From NCBI RefSeq assembly GCF_010119935.1, contig NZ_CP048209.1, positions 3,351,001-3,415,000 of the forward strand: 64,000 nt of DNA. Direction: 5' to 3'. This stretch comes from Paenibacillus lycopersici. GTDB taxonomy: Bacteria > Bacillota > Bacilli > Paenibacillales > Paenibacillaceae. Under the pieces are notes generated by a model, which worked only from the letters and a program-made list of their open reading frames with translations, made no database searches and had not been told where the DNA came from. This document shows positions 34,421-43,860 of the stretch, piece by piece. Both the position numbers and the translations under genes were made by a program. Every line of letters begins with the position of its first letter. Within the stretch, counting starts at the first letter, position 1.

Positions 34421-34480
34421 AAATGCTCCCCGAATGGCGGACAGGTGAATGACATACCTGCTGCCAGGAGGGGAGCATTT
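34421..34480 (+). terminator. Branched hairpin terminator after the small peptide gene
   Basis: AAATGCTCCCC (34421-34431) pairs with GGGGAGCATTT (34470-34480); inside, CAGGT (34442-34446) can pair with ACCTG (34456-34460). TTTT overlaps its 3' side. The gap 34355-34808 holds this structure, a cre-like site, and a 46-codon open frame (34482-34622) that I do not trust. Confidence 0.6.
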
Positions 34481-34757
34481 TCATGTTCGGCGTAAGCAAA
34501 AGTATACTGAAAAGTATAAAAAACGACTTATTTCTTGAATGGAATATTCTTGTAATTGGCTTTATGCTTAAGGAAATCAGATATCGCTGGATCATATGGG
34601 AAATAAGCGATCAGCATACATAATATGGAGTGATACTAAAGCTTCAGACAGATGCTTTATGGAATAATCATCCTAGAATGAATAATAGATCGTACAATGG
34701 CTTGCTCGGAAAAATCGCGAAAGGAGGGTAAGGCTTGCACGTCATTCATTTTCTTAA

Positions 34758-34771
34758 TGTAAGCGCCTACA
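34758..34771 (+). promoter_or_regulatory. CcpA cre site upstream of the second sugar transporter
   Basis: TGTAAGCGCCTACA fits the cre consensus TGWAANCGNTNWCA at nearly every fixed position and is nearly palindromic. It lies 38 bp before the start of the binding-protein gene, placing that operon under glucose repression. Confidence 0.6.
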
Positions 34772-34808
34772 TGAAAGTCAATACTCTAATTTCCAGGGGG
34801 GAACGATC

Positions 34809-36395
34809 ATGAATAAGAAGATTAGATTGACGGGGAGAGCCGCCGCGTTCGGATTAACGGTCTCCGTCTTGATGACGGCATGTTCGAATAACGACAATGC
34901 TCCAGCTTCCAATCAGCCTTCCGGAGCATCGACGTCCGAATCAACATCGGAATCAACATCTGCATCAACGGCCGCGCCAACCATCACGATTGCGTTCAAA
35001 GGCGTATTTACGGACGGGGACAGAACGAACAATCCCGTCTTAAAAGAATTGGAGAAGAAAACCAACACGATCATTAAGGTGCAAGAAATACCGGATGACA
35101 GCTTCGTTCAGAAACTCACGCTCGAATTTAACAGCGGTACGGCGCCTGATTTAATTCAAGCGAGTACCGATACGCAAACCATCGCGTTGATTAACAATTT
35201 TGGCGCAAGCGGGATGTTAACGAAAATGACGGATCTGCTGCCGAAGATGCCCAATGTGCAAAAGTTCTATGACAAAGAGATGCAAACCAAATTCGTGAAT
35301 GCGGATGGAAACTTATACGTATTGCCCACGCCAAGGGATATTGGATACGGCGCTGTATTTATTAGGCAGGACTGGCTTGATAATCTGGGTTTAAAATCCC
35401 CGCAGACCTTCGACGAGTATAAAGAAGTGTTAAAACAATTCGCGACGAAAGATCCGGACAAAGACGGTATCGACGGGGACACGTTCGGCGTAGCCTTCGA
35501 CAAAGCGGGCGGGCTGGAACCGGTATTGGCGCCTTTCGGCGTACCTAACTCGGATTGGATGAAGACGGACGACAACAAACTGGTGTGGTCGCAAATTACG
35601 CCGGGATACAAGCAAGCGATCGGTTTAGCCAGGGAATTAGTCGCTGCGAACGTAGCCGACCCCGAATTTGTGCTCTATCAAGCCAATCACGGCAAACCGG
35701 AACTCGTCAAAAGCAATAAAGTCGGCGTATATTCAAGCGTTTCGTCGGGCGCTGCAGCGGATTTGGCTGTAATCCAGGAGAAAACGCCCGATGCTAAGCT
35801 CGTCGTGCTAAACGTTCCCCCGGCACCCGGAATTGCCAAGAGCGTATCGGGCTACGGCAACATCATAACGAAGGATAAAGACGGGCTGCCTGTCGGGTTC
35901 TCCAGCATATGGGCGGTTAATTCAAAGGCAAAAGCCGATGTGCTTGAAGGGATTGCCAGAATATTCGACTTTACCTCCAGCGACAAGCTCATAACGGTCG
36001 GCGTCGATGGCACGGACAACACCAAATCGGGCGACACGACGACATTGACGAAAGACTTGAAAGGGTTAAGGGCGGATGGCGCTTGGGACGTGTACAACAT
36101 CGGGTTCATGGACCAACGGGAGTTCTGGAAATACTTATGGCCGGAAGCAACGGTCGCCAACATGAATAATACGGGCCTGTCCGCTCATCCGAGAGAAGTG
36201 TATTTCTCAACGCCTACGGCAGATGCTCAATTACCGCAAATTACGGCAAAGGCCACCGAAATATTCACGCAGATTATTTCGGGGAAAATGGATTTGGACG
36301 CCGGCTGGACGGAATGGGAGAAGCAATTTAAGCTATTGAAGGGCGATGTCATGACGCAAGAAATGAACGACAGATATGCGAAGGATACGAAATAA
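34809..36395 (+). CDS. LplA-type ABC substrate-binding lipoprotein
   Basis: A 528-residue lipoprotein. The signal peptide ends in the lipobox LMTAC (C25), followed by a Ser/Thr-rich linker repeating SESTSEST. The mature fold is the long LplA/YtcQ-type extracellular solute-binding protein common in Paenibacillus (PTITIAFKGVFTDGDRTNNPVL near the start, several WNGWQ-like variant motifs absent). It has a strong ribosome site, AGGGGGGAA. An intercistronic hairpin follows, then two permease genes. With the AraC and ROK regulators and two lyase/aldolase genes downstream, it probably binds a complex or acidic oligosaccharide. The substrate is not readable. Confidence 0.9.
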   Translation: MNKKIRLTGRAAAFGLTVSVLMTACSNNDNAPASNQPSGASTSESTSESTSASTAAPTITIAFKGVFTDGDRTNNPVLKELEKKTNTIIKVQEIPDDSFVQKLTLEFNSGTAPDLIQASTDTQTIALINNFGASGMLTKMTDLLPKMPNVQKFYDKEMQTKFVNADGNLYVLPTPRDIGYGAVFIRQDWLDNLGLKSPQTFDEYKEVLKQFATKDPDKDGIDGDTFGVAFDKAGGLEPVLAPFGVPNSDWMKTDDNKLVWSQITPGYKQAIGLARELVAANVADPEFVLYQANHGKPELVKSNKVGVYSSVSSGAAADLAVIQEKTPDAKLVVLNVPPAPGIAKSVSGYGNIITKDKDGLPVGFSSIWAVNSKAKADVLEGIARIFDFTSSDKLITVGVDGTDNTKSGDTTTLTKDLKGLRADGAWDVYNIGFMDQREFWKYLWPEATVANMNNTGLSAHPREVYFSTPTADAQLPQITAKATEIFTQIISGKMDLDAGWTEWEKQFKLLKGDVMTQEMNDRYAKDTK

Positions 36396-36416
36396 AGCAA
36401 ACCCTATCGCGTTACG

Positions 36417-36458
36417 ACAAGTGCAATGATAAGGAAGTTCTCTTGTCATTGCACTTGT
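36417..36458 (+). terminator. Intercistronic hairpin after the LplA-type gene
   Basis: ACAAGTGCAATGA (36417-36429) and TCATTGCACTTGT (36446-36458) form a perfect 13-bp stem with a 16-nt loop, with only a short T-run after it. It probably stabilises the binding-protein message or partly terminates before the permeases. Confidence 0.65.
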
Positions 36459-36480
36459 TTAGTAAAGAAGAGGTGCATAT

Positions 36481-37386
36481 ATGTTTGTTCAAAATATCAA
36501 GAAACACTTTTCCTTATACATGCTTCTATTGCCGGGACTAGCCTTTTATATCCTGTTTAAATACGTGCCGATTGTCGGTTATGTAATGGCTTTCCAAGAT
36601 TTCAAGATCGGGAAGGGCCTGTTCGGAAGCCCGTGGGTGGGCTTGGATAACTTCAACTATATGTTTCAAGACAATAACTTTGCGAACGCGTTAAGAAATA
36701 CGGTGCTCATCAGCGTGTATAAACTGATTTTCGGTTTTTCCGCACCGATTATTCTGGCCTTGCTATTAAACGAAGTGGTAAGCCGTACATTCAAGAAAGT
36801 CATTCAAACCATCTCGTACCTGCCGCACTTTATATCATGGGTCATCATTGCCGGCATATTAACAAGCCTCCTTTCTTCGAAGGGCATCATCAATTATGTC
36901 ATCGTTGATATCTTGCATCATGATAAAGTTTTATTTTTGGCGGATCCAAGATTTTTTAGAAGCATTATGGTCATCTCCGAAGTGTGGAAAGGGGTAGGCT
37001 GGGGGACGATTATTTATTTGGCCGCCATATCCGGCATCGATACGGAAATGTATGAAGCGGCCATTGTCGACGGATGCTCCAGATTCAAGCAAGCGATGCG
37101 GATCACGCTGCCGAGCATGATGCCGACGATCGTCATTCTGCTGATTTTACAACTGGGCGGTATTCTGAATGCCGGCTTTGAGCAAATCTACTTGTTCTAT
37201 TCTCCGCCCGTCTATTCCGTTGCGGATATCCTGGATACGTTGGCTTTGCGAATCGGTATTCAAAACAACTTTAATTACGGGGTGGCGACCGCGATATCCA
37301 TATTTAAATCCGTTATCGGCTTGGTATTGATTATTACGGTCAACAGAATCGTGAAATACGTAGATAAAGAACATGGAATATGGTAG
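36481..37386 (+). CDS. ABC permease, LplB/YteP type
   Basis: A 301-residue integral membrane protein with six predicted helices. The N-terminus YMLLLPGLAFYILFKYVPIVGYVMAF is the LplB-family hallmark. The EAA loop is YEAAIVDGCSRFKQAMRITLPSM, and the C-terminus ends KYVDKEHGIW. It is followed within 9 bp by the partner permease. Together they form the channel for the lipoprotein upstream; the ATPase must be encoded elsewhere. Confidence 0.93.
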   Translation: MFVQNIKKHFSLYMLLLPGLAFYILFKYVPIVGYVMAFQDFKIGKGLFGSPWVGLDNFNYMFQDNNFANALRNTVLISVYKLIFGFSAPIILALLLNEVVSRTFKKVIQTISYLPHFISWVIIAGILTSLLSSKGIINYVIVDILHHDKVLFLADPRFFRSIMVISEVWKGVGWGTIIYLAAISGIDTEMYEAAIVDGCSRFKQAMRITLPSMMPTIVILLILQLGGILNAGFEQIYLFYSPPVYSVADILDTLALRIGIQNNFNYGVATAISIFKSVIGLVLIITVNRIVKYVDKEHGIW

Positions 37387-37395
37387 GTGACGAAC

Positions 37396-38259
37396 ATGCT
37401 GAGACGGACAAGAGGCGAGCAAATATTCAGCTGCTTGAACGGCATTCTGTTAATCATATTCAGCGTCTCTATTTTATACCCGTTTATTAATATTATTGCG
37501 ATCTCGTTTAGCTCGACCGCTGCCGCCGACACCGGTAAAGTCACTGTTTTTCCAATAGGCTTCAATATAGGCGCCTATAAGTACCTGGTTCATTACAAGC
37601 AGCTCTTGAGCGGGTTTGGCGTAACCGCTTTCGTGACGGTAGCAGGTACGTTTCTGCAATTGGTATTCACCATTATTACGGCGTATCCGTTATCAAGGCG
37701 AAATTTGCCTTACCGAAAATTCATTAAGTTTCTCTTGTTGGTCACGATGTTATTCCCGCCGGGTATCGTTCAAACGTATATTCTCTTTATCCATCTGCAC
37801 TTAATCGATTCGATATGGGTGTTAATCCTGCCGGGACTGATTAGCACCTTTAACGTCATCGTCATGATCAGCTTCTTCGAAACCATACCGAGCGAGATTA
37901 TCGATGCTTCGAGAATGGATGGGCTGTCGGAGCTGAATATGATTATCCGAATTATATTCCCGTTATCCCTCGCGGCAATCAGCACGATCGGCTTGTTCTA
38001 TGCGGTTGAGAACTGGAATGCTTGGTTTAACGGCTCTATATTCATCAACACGTCATCGAAATGGCCGCTGCAGCTCGTTTTGAAAAATATATTAAATACG
38101 ACGATCACCGACACGAATAACGATCTTGGCATGATCCCTCCGGCTTACCAAGTGCAGATGGCGATGGTTTTCATTACGACCTTGCCTATTCTGCTCGTCT
38201 ATCCGTTTATTCAGAAATACTTCGTAAAAGGCGTCATGATCGGGGGGATAAAGGGCTAG
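37396..38259 (+). CDS. ABC permease, LplC/YtcP type
   Basis: A 287-residue permease of the LplC/YtcP family: N-terminal helix ILLIIFSVSILYPFINIIAISFSS, EAA loop IIDASRMDGLSELNMIIRIIFPL, and C-terminus QKYFVKGVMIGGIKG. The ATG at 37396 has GGTAGG upstream; a GTG at 37387 directly after the previous stop is less likely. The usual fourth gene, an intracellular glycosidase, is absent; an AraC regulator follows instead. Confidence 0.92.
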   Translation: MLRRTRGEQIFSCLNGILLIIFSVSILYPFINIIAISFSSTAAADTGKVTVFPIGFNIGAYKYLVHYKQLLSGFGVTAFVTVAGTFLQLVFTIITAYPLSRRNLPYRKFIKFLLLVTMLFPPGIVQTYILFIHLHLIDSIWVLILPGLISTFNVIVMISFFETIPSEIIDASRMDGLSELNMIIRIIFPLSLAAISTIGLFYAVENWNAWFNGSIFINTSSKWPLQLVLKNILNTTITDTNNDLGMIPPAYQVQMAMVFITTLPILLVYPFIQKYFVKGVMIGGIKG

Positions 38260-38402
38260 TCGCATTTCGGTTGTCGCGAGATAGCAGTTGTCAATGCCGG
38301 AAGAAAGCAGTAATCTCAACAGTGGAATAAACTGAATTATTGTAAAATTGTAAATTGAAAGAAATCAAGTGCAACCTAAATCCGATGATTGGCGGTAGAA
38401 AA

Positions 38403-39284
38403 ATGGAAAGGGTATATAGTCTGCCTGAAATGAAAACCTCCACTTCAATTACTGGAGCTCATCAGATGACCGTTGAACCTGCCTGGACTTCCGATAACCA
38501 CAGTCATCCCGTATTTGAATTTCTCTATTGCATAGACGGACGTTTTCAAATTAACGTGAATGGCTGCCACTATCGGCTTGGCTCCAGGGAGGGGCTGCTT
38601 ATCGGGCCTCATCGCGTGCATAATTTTATCAATAATAGTCAAGAACCGTGTACGTTCTTCACCTTCCAATTTGATTTGGACGAGTGCAGTCTGCGCTATT
38701 GGCTGTGCCAAGAGGGCGAACAGATTGTCGTGCCGGAAGACCAGACGGAGACGGGCTTGGATGAGTTTTACACGCTTATCGCGCAGCAATCCGAGGCGCA
38801 GGATGACTGGAATCAGACCCACGAGTTCGACCTTATGCAATCGGTCGGGTCGGTCAGTTTATTGAAGATACAAGGTTACTTTCTGCTGCTGCTTTCCGAG
38901 CTTGTGGATATATTAAAAAAGAAGAGCCTGCATAAGGAAGAAAAGAAGAAGAAAATCAGCTATGAAAAATACGAAGTGGCTCATAAAATCGCCTCCAATT
39001 TGGAAAATCACGTGGAGGAGCACGTCCTGATTAGCAAAATCGCGGAAGAGCTGTATATGAGCGTGTCGAATTGCAATAAGCATTTTACGGCCGTATTCGG
39101 CATTTCTCCGAAAAGTTATTTGAACCGAATCAAGATCAATACGGCGAAGCGATATTTGTCGGAGACGAAAATGGGGGTTGAAGAAATTTCGAGAAGGCTC
39201 AGCTTTTCATCGGCGAGCCATTTCAGCCGTCAGTTTAAAAAGCTGACCGGCGTCTCTCCAATTCAGTTTCGGATCAATTATTAA
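38403..39284 (+). CDS. AraC-family regulator with cupin-like sensor
   Basis: A 293-residue regulator of normal AraC length. Residues ~15-100 form a cupin-like arabinose-binding-type sensor (HSHPVFEFLYCIDGRF). Residues ~195-293 hold two helix-turn-helix motifs (ISKIAEELYMSVSNCNKHFTA and VEEISRRLSFSSASHFSRQF) and end in the family motif TGVSPIQFR. A Lys/Glu-rich stretch links the halves. The ATG at 38403 follows GGCGG at 7 nt; an in-frame TTG at 38355 has no site. It lies between the transporter and the ROK regulator, so it is probably the activator of the transporter operon. Confidence 0.9.
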   Translation: MERVYSLPEMKTSTSITGAHQMTVEPAWTSDNHSHPVFEFLYCIDGRFQINVNGCHYRLGSREGLLIGPHRVHNFINNSQEPCTFFTFQFDLDECSLRYWLCQEGEQIVVPEDQTETGLDEFYTLIAQQSEAQDDWNQTHEFDLMQSVGSVSLLKIQGYFLLLLSELVDILKKKSLHKEEKKKKISYEKYEVAHKIASNLENHVEEHVLISKIAEELYMSVSNCNKHFTAVFGISPKSYLNRIKINTAKRYLSETKMGVEEISRRLSFSSASHFSRQFKKLTGVSPIQFRINY

Positions 39285-39337
39285 GGAACCCTATTCTGAA
39301 TAAGATGGGATGAGTCGTTATCCAAACCAATAAAATC

Positions 39338-40489
39338 ATGTCTTCGCAGCGGATCAAACAACATAATATGTCGGTCATCTTGAAGGAAATATGGAAGCAC
39401 GCGCAGGTTTCGCGGGTCGAGCTCGTAGCAAGCACCGGTTTGACCTCCGGTACGATCAGCAATTTGACGCAGGAGCTGATCCAGTTAAAGGTCATACGGG
39501 AATACCAATCCATATCGGGGCTGGTAGGCCGGAAACGGGTGATGCTGGGATTCGACCTTCGCTATTACCGGATCATCGGCCTGGATATCGGCCGTTCCTC
39601 GTTCGAAATCGTGTTAACGGATCTCGCAGGAAATAAATTGCAAGCAACGGAAGGCAATGTGAATGGTCATACGGGGCCTGAAGGCTATTGGGCGGTCATA
39701 GGCCCCTATCTGGAAGCGATAAAGAATGACGTGATCGCCGAAGGGCTGAAGATCGTTGGACTGGGCGTAGGCGTGCCGGGGCCGATGGATCACGAGAAGG
39801 GGATTCTGATCAATCCCCCTAACTTCAAAGGATGGGCGGGCTATCCGTTGAAGGAGGTTCTTGAGCGCCAATACGGGCTGCCTGCGGTAATCGAGGACGA
39901 TGCCCGCACATCGGCGCTCGCCGAGAGCCGGTACGGGCTTGGCAAAAGCGGCGCGGATCTTGTCTTCGTTACGATGGGCATCGGTATCGGCAGCGGTGTC
40001 ATCTTCAATGGCGAAATCGTGCGCGGCACGAACAGTTTGTACGGGCAGGTCGGGCATATGACGATCGAACCGAACGGCATGCGCTGCGAATGCGGCAATC
40101 AGGGGTGCTGGGAGACGGTCGGGTCCATTATCGGCATCCTCCGGCGCTTCGACTGCGGCGATATGAACGCATTCATGACAGCCGTACGCGAAGGCGATTC
40201 CGATGCGCTTCGGTGCATGGAAGAAACGCTGCGGTATTTGGAAACGGCATTGATCAATATATGCAATATGTACGATCCGGAAATTATTGTACTGGGCGGT
40301 CGTTTATTCCCCTATATAAGCGAATACCTGCCTGTCATCCAGGAGCGGTTACGGGGGAGGCTGTTTGCTTTCGCGAAAGATAGAGTGTTGCTGCAGCCGG
40401 CTACCTTTGGCGAATCGCAAAGCGCGATGGGGGCGACGGCAACGGTACTTGACGCCTTGTTCTCTAGGCCGCTTGAGGTGCTGGGCTAA
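39338..40489 (+). CDS. ROK-family transcriptional regulator (NagC/XylR type)
   Basis: A 383-residue regulator. The N-terminal ~75 residues are a winged helix (VSRVELVASTGLTSGTISNLTQEL), followed by an ROK sugar-kinase fold with GLDIGRSSFEI, MGIGIGSGVIFNGEIVRG and an intact zinc motif MRCECGNQGCWE. In XylR and NagC types the kinase fold senses sugar and controls DNA binding. No clear ribosome site is seen before the ATG, but no better start exists because a stop lies a few codons upstream. It is followed 20 bp later by the DapA-type gene, so it may be autoregulated with the lyase genes. Confidence 0.9.
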   Translation: MSSQRIKQHNMSVILKEIWKHAQVSRVELVASTGLTSGTISNLTQELIQLKVIREYQSISGLVGRKRVMLGFDLRYYRIIGLDIGRSSFEIVLTDLAGNKLQATEGNVNGHTGPEGYWAVIGPYLEAIKNDVIAEGLKIVGLGVGVPGPMDHEKGILINPPNFKGWAGYPLKEVLERQYGLPAVIEDDARTSALAESRYGLGKSGADLVFVTMGIGIGSGVIFNGEIVRGTNSLYGQVGHMTIEPNGMRCECGNQGCWETVGSIIGILRRFDCGDMNAFMTAVREGDSDALRCMEETLRYLETALINICNMYDPEIIVLGGRLFPYISEYLPVIQERLRGRLFAFAKDRVLLQPATFGESQSAMGATATVLDALFSRPLEVLG

Positions 40490-40509
40490 TTATTAAGGAG
40501 GTAATCCAT

Positions 40510-41445
40510 ATGTATTCGATTCCAGATGGCGTATATCCGGTCATGCTAACCCCGTTCAATGACGATCTTAGCATTGACTATCAAGGCGTAGAGGGATTGA
40601 TGGCGTATTATCGCCGGAGCGGCTGCGAAGGCATATTCGCGATTTGCGCCTCTAGCGAGATGGACGCGTTAACGCTCGAAGAAAAAGTGGAGCTGTCCAA
40701 ATTTATTACTGACCGGAAGGGCGATATGACGATCGTCACCTCGGGTCACAGCAGCGTATCGTACGAAGGTCAGCTGGAGGAGATGAATGCCCTTGCCGAG
40801 ACGGGCATCGATGCCCAGATATTTATCGTAAGCCGCCTGACGCGCAGGTACGGCAAGGAAGGCGAATACGCTGCCGAGGCGATGCTTGAGAATACCCAGC
40901 GGCTTGTCGAAGATCTGAGCAGCGATCTGCCGCTAGGCTTCTATGAACGTCCCGGCGAAGGCAATATGCCCGTTCCGGCGGAAGTCATCCGTTACTGCGT
41001 GCAGACCGGCCGTTTTGTCTTTCTGAAGGATACCACATGCACGGTCGAGGGAATGCGAGATAAGCTTGAATGGACCAAAGGGTCCGGCTTTAAGCTGTAT
41101 AACGCCAACACGACGTTCTTATATGAGACACTGAAGATGGGGGCAGCGGGTTACAGCGGAACCTGCGCGAACCATCATGCCGACTTGTTCGTCTGGCTGT
41201 GCAAGAACTGGCAAAAGCATCCCGAAGCGGCGCAGCGCCTTTCCTACTATCTCGGGGTTCTTGGACAAGCGACAAGCACGGGCTATCGTGCCAGTGCCAA
41301 GTATTATCTGAAAAAATACGAGACGCCTATGCATGTTCACTGCCGCGACAGCAACAAGCGGTTGACCGATCAGGTCATCTATCTGCAGGATGGCATACGT
41401 TATATGCAGGAGGAGCTCCGCGACTGGCTTGCCTCGCTTGACTAA
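40510..41445 (+). CDS. DapA/NanA-family Schiff-base lyase
   Basis: A 311-residue class I lyase of the dihydrodipicolinate synthase/N-acetylneuraminate lyase family (normal length ~300). The Schiff-base lysine is K173 in FLKDTT and the catalytic tyrosine Y145 is in GFYERPG. The substrate loop reads CASSEMDAL rather than the GTTGE of true DapA, so it is probably a sugar-acid aldolase or dehydratase. A perfect ribosome site (AAGGAGG) precedes the ATG. Its position next to a sugar transporter and an ROK regulator supports catabolism of a 2-keto-3-deoxy acid or sialic-acid-like compound. Confidence 0.88.
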   Translation: MYSIPDGVYPVMLTPFNDDLSIDYQGVEGLMAYYRRSGCEGIFAICASSEMDALTLEEKVELSKFITDRKGDMTIVTSGHSSVSYEGQLEEMNALAETGIDAQIFIVSRLTRRYGKEGEYAAEAMLENTQRLVEDLSSDLPLGFYERPGEGNMPVPAEVIRYCVQTGRFVFLKDTTCTVEGMRDKLEWTKGSGFKLYNANTTFLYETLKMGAAGYSGTCANHHADLFVWLCKNWQKHPEAAQRLSYYLGVLGQATSTGYRASAKYYLKKYETPMHVHCRDSNKRLTDQVIYLQDGIRYMQEELRDWLASLD

Positions 41446-41535
41446 TTCAAAGCCGAAGCCATTAAACCCTCTTTTTTATTATGAAGCGATCTAAGGTACA
41501 ATGGAAGAAAAGCCGTTTTGGGAGGACTTTCGAAC

Positions 41536-42423
41536 ATGAATAAGAGGCAGATGGAACGCATTCGCACAGGTCAAGGGTTCATTGCAGCGCTGGATCAAAG
41601 CGGAGGGAGCACGCCGAAGGCGCTGCAGCAGTACGGCATCGAGCCGAGCCGCTATTCCGGCGACGAGGAGATGTTCGCGCTCGTTCATGAGATGAGGACG
41701 CGGATCATCAAGAGTCCTGCTTTTGACGCGGAATACATCCTGGGCGCAATCCTGTTCGAGAACACCATGGATCGGAAGATCGACGGGCTGTATACGGCCG
41801 ACTACTTGTGGGAGAAGAAAGGCATCGTGCCTTTCTTGAAGGTGGACAAGGGGCTGGCGGAGTTGGATGGCGGCGTGCAGGTACTCAAGCCGATTCCCGA
41901 TCTGGACGGCTTGCTCCGGCGGGCGGCCCGGCGCAACGTCTTCGGAACGAAGATGCGTTCGGTCATTCATGAGGCGAATCCGCATGGGATTCGCAAGGTA
42001 GCGGAGCAGCAGTTCGAGCTCGGCAAGCAGATTTGGTCCGCAGGTCTTGTTCCCATCATCGAGCCGGAAGTCGATATTAACAGCCGCGACAAGCGGGAAT
42101 CGGAACGGCTATTGAAGGACGAAATCTTCAAGCAGCTGTCCGCGCTTGCGCCCGACGTGACCGTTATGCTGAAGCTCTCGATCCCGACGGAGGACGATTT
42201 CTACCGCGATCTGATGGACGAGCCGCATGTCGCCCGGGTCGTCGCGCTGTCAGGCGGGTACGAGCGGGAAGAAGCGAACGAGCGGCTGGCCCGCAATCAC
42301 GGCTTGATTGCCAGCTTCTCGCGCGCCTTGGCGGAAGGGTTGTCCGATCAGCAGTCGGACGAGGCGTTCAACGGGTTGCTGACCGGCTCCATCCGGTCTA
42401 TATACAAGGCGTCGATCGCATGA
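41536..42423 (+). CDS. fda: Class I fructose-1,6-bisphosphate aldolase
   Basis: A 295-residue single-chain class I aldolase closely resembling the staphylococcal Fda type. Its hallmark blocks are [46 protein letters not shown] (Schiff-base region), FGTKMRS and [14 protein letters not shown]. It cleaves fructose-1,6-bisphosphate to glyceraldehyde-3-phosphate and dihydroxyacetone phosphate without metal. The ATG at 41536 follows GGGAGG; the in-frame TTG at 41518 overlaps that site. It ends in a clear terminator. It may be its own unit, with TACAAT near 41500 as a possible -10. Confidence 0.92.
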   Translation: MNKRQMERIRTGQGFIAALDQSGGSTPKALQQYGIEPSRYSGDEEMFALVHEMRTRIIKSPAFDAEYILGAILFENTMDRKIDGLYTADYLWEKKGIVPFLKVDKGLAELDGGVQVLKPIPDLDGLLRRAARRNVFGTKMRSVIHEANPHGIRKVAEQQFELGKQIWSAGLVPIIEPEVDINSRDKRESERLLKDEIFKQLSALAPDVTVMLKLSIPTEDDFYRDLMDEPHVARVVALSGGYEREEANERLARNHGLIASFSRALAEGLSDQQSDEAFNGLLTGSIRSIYKASIA

Positions 42424-42514
42424 CGCCGGGAACGCAATTCGGATGTAACCGTCCCCATACGCAATTAACCATAATTCCTTGAAGCTCTGCGGCGAGGATA
42501 ACGGACCACTCTCC

Positions 42515-42541
42515 AAAGCTATCATTGCGATAGCTTTTTCT
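42515..42541 (+). terminator. Rho-independent terminator after fda
   Basis: AAAGCTATC (42515-42523) and GATAGCTTT (42529-42537) form a 9-bp stem with a 5-nt loop, running into TTTTTCTTTT. Confidence 0.85.
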
Positions 42542-42639
42542 TTTGGCTTAAACCAAGCTGCCTATAACGAGCAGTAAACGCAACTTATATCAAAAAAACG
42601 ATGTCCTTATCTTCTATAATGAGTATAGGAGGAGGGCTT

Positions 42640-43725
42640 ATGGATAAAACCATGCAGGAGATGATTGACTGGATCGAGGATCATCTCGTCGAAGACTTTT
42701 CATTGGCGCGTCTGGGTAACGATTTGGGATTCTCGCCGTACTACTGTTCCTTTAAATTTCATCAGCTGACCGGAATCTCCATCAAAAGATATATGTCGCT
42801 TCGAAAAATCTATCTGGCTTCCATCGCACTGAAGGAAACTAAGCACAGGACGATTGATATTGCATTCAAATACGGATTTTTATCGCAGGAAGCTTTTTCA
42901 AGAGCGTTCAAAGGGACCTTTGGGATCAGTCCCAATGCCTACAGGAAGAAGCCGCAGCCCTTGCAGACGATCGTGAAACTGGATTTCACTGGCAGAAAGG
43001 ACGGTTATTCGATGGACATTTCGCAGAAATTAAAGATCGAGGCTTTGCAGTCTGCTATTTACGATCAATTCGACCGGGATATTTTGAATATCTTGAACGG
43101 ACAAATGATGTACGAGGAGTTCGTTAACCATCAGCTGATGGAGAAGAGCGATTATGTCCCTTTCAATGAAGCGATGTGCGCCAACGAAACGACGTATGCG
43201 ATTTTCGGCGACGAATTTAATAGGCTGAGGGCGGTCGGACACCGGGTTTCATTGCAAGAATACGAGAAGATAACCGTGAAGCCGTTGAAGCCGCTGCTGG
43301 AGAACAAGTACAAATGCGCGGTTCTATGGTTCGGCGATGACATGTTCTGTCAAATGAATTTGCTGACCGTACTGGCCTATCTGGAACAAGCGGGATTTGA
43401 CGGGAAAGTCTACTTCCATATGGTGAAGGAAGCGACGTATGAAGTGGAAGAAACGGATATCCTGCTGGGCGGCTATCAAGAAATTTATGAACAGGCGTTG
43501 ATTCAACATCGTATGCCCGAAGCGCAGTTAATGCCTGTGATGTACCAAGGCATTCAATTGTATCTCGAGTATTTGAAAGAAGATAATGAAATCACCGCAT
43601 TTATACGAAAAAATCTCAATGTGCCCAAGGCTGAATTATTGCAGCAGTTATTTCGTTTATTTCCTCATTATGGACTCGGAGACCTGCAGTATTTCAAGAT
43701 GATGGAAGCCGTAAAACAAGCCTAA
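42640..43725 (+). CDS. AraC-type regulator with N-terminal HTH and C-terminal sensor
   Basis: A 361-residue regulator with inverted domain order: residues ~1-105 carry the two AraC helix-turn-helix motifs (FSLARLGNDLGFSPYYCSFKF and IDIAFKYGFLSQEAFSRAFK), ending GISPNAYRK. Residues ~120-361 are a sensor or enzyme-like part with AVLWFGDDMFCQMNLL, reminiscent of DUF1835-type proteins. This order matches effector-fused AraC proteins such as Rob/GyrI types, but the C-terminal domain is different. The ATG at 42640 follows AGGAGGAGG; upstream in-frame codons are not needed. TATAAT at 42615 may be its -10. No adjacent target gene is obvious. Confidence 0.8.
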   Translation: MDKTMQEMIDWIEDHLVEDFSLARLGNDLGFSPYYCSFKFHQLTGISIKRYMSLRKIYLASIALKETKHRTIDIAFKYGFLSQEAFSRAFKGTFGISPNAYRKKPQPLQTIVKLDFTGRKDGYSMDISQKLKIEALQSAIYDQFDRDILNILNGQMMYEEFVNHQLMEKSDYVPFNEAMCANETTYAIFGDEFNRLRAVGHRVSLQEYEKITVKPLKPLLENKYKCAVLWFGDDMFCQMNLLTVLAYLEQAGFDGKVYFHMVKEATYEVEETDILLGGYQEIYEQALIQHRMPEAQLMPVMYQGIQLYLEYLKEDNEITAFIRKNLNVPKAELLQQLFRLFPHYGLGDLQYFKMMEAVKQA

Positions 43726-43744
43726 TCATCGATCATTGGACATG

Positions 43745-43777
43745 AAGGCAGCCGGCTAATGGGAGCGGCTGCCTTTT
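43745..43777 (+). terminator. Rho-independent terminator after the AraC-type gene
   Basis: AAGGCAGCCG (43745-43754) and CGGCTGCCTT (43766-43775) form a 10-bp stem with an 11-nt loop, followed by TT. Confidence 0.75.
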
Positions 43778-43838
43778 GGTCTTTTCGCGGGGAGGTCCCG
43801 ATCGATTTCGCCGTATCTATAATCAACAATGTTCAACG

Positions 43839-43860
43839 ATCTGTTGATCTATCAACAGAT
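43839..43860. promoter_or_regulatory. 22-bp near-perfect palindrome
   Basis: ATCTGTTGAT and ATCAACAGAT flank CT, giving 10-bp perfect arms. The two-base centre is too tight for a relaxed RNA loop, which favours a dimeric-protein operator. A T-run at 43866-43871 also allows a terminator. The gap 43726-44082 holds this, the terminator above, and a 23-codon open remnant (43930-44001, KIVKLERKAAGPYVENG...) that I cannot assign. Confidence 0.45.

Noticed and set aside
34482..34622. A 46-codon + strand open frame starting ATGTTCGGC after the hairpin
   Set aside because: It starts inside the terminator-like structure, has no ribosome site, and its product resembles nothing I know.
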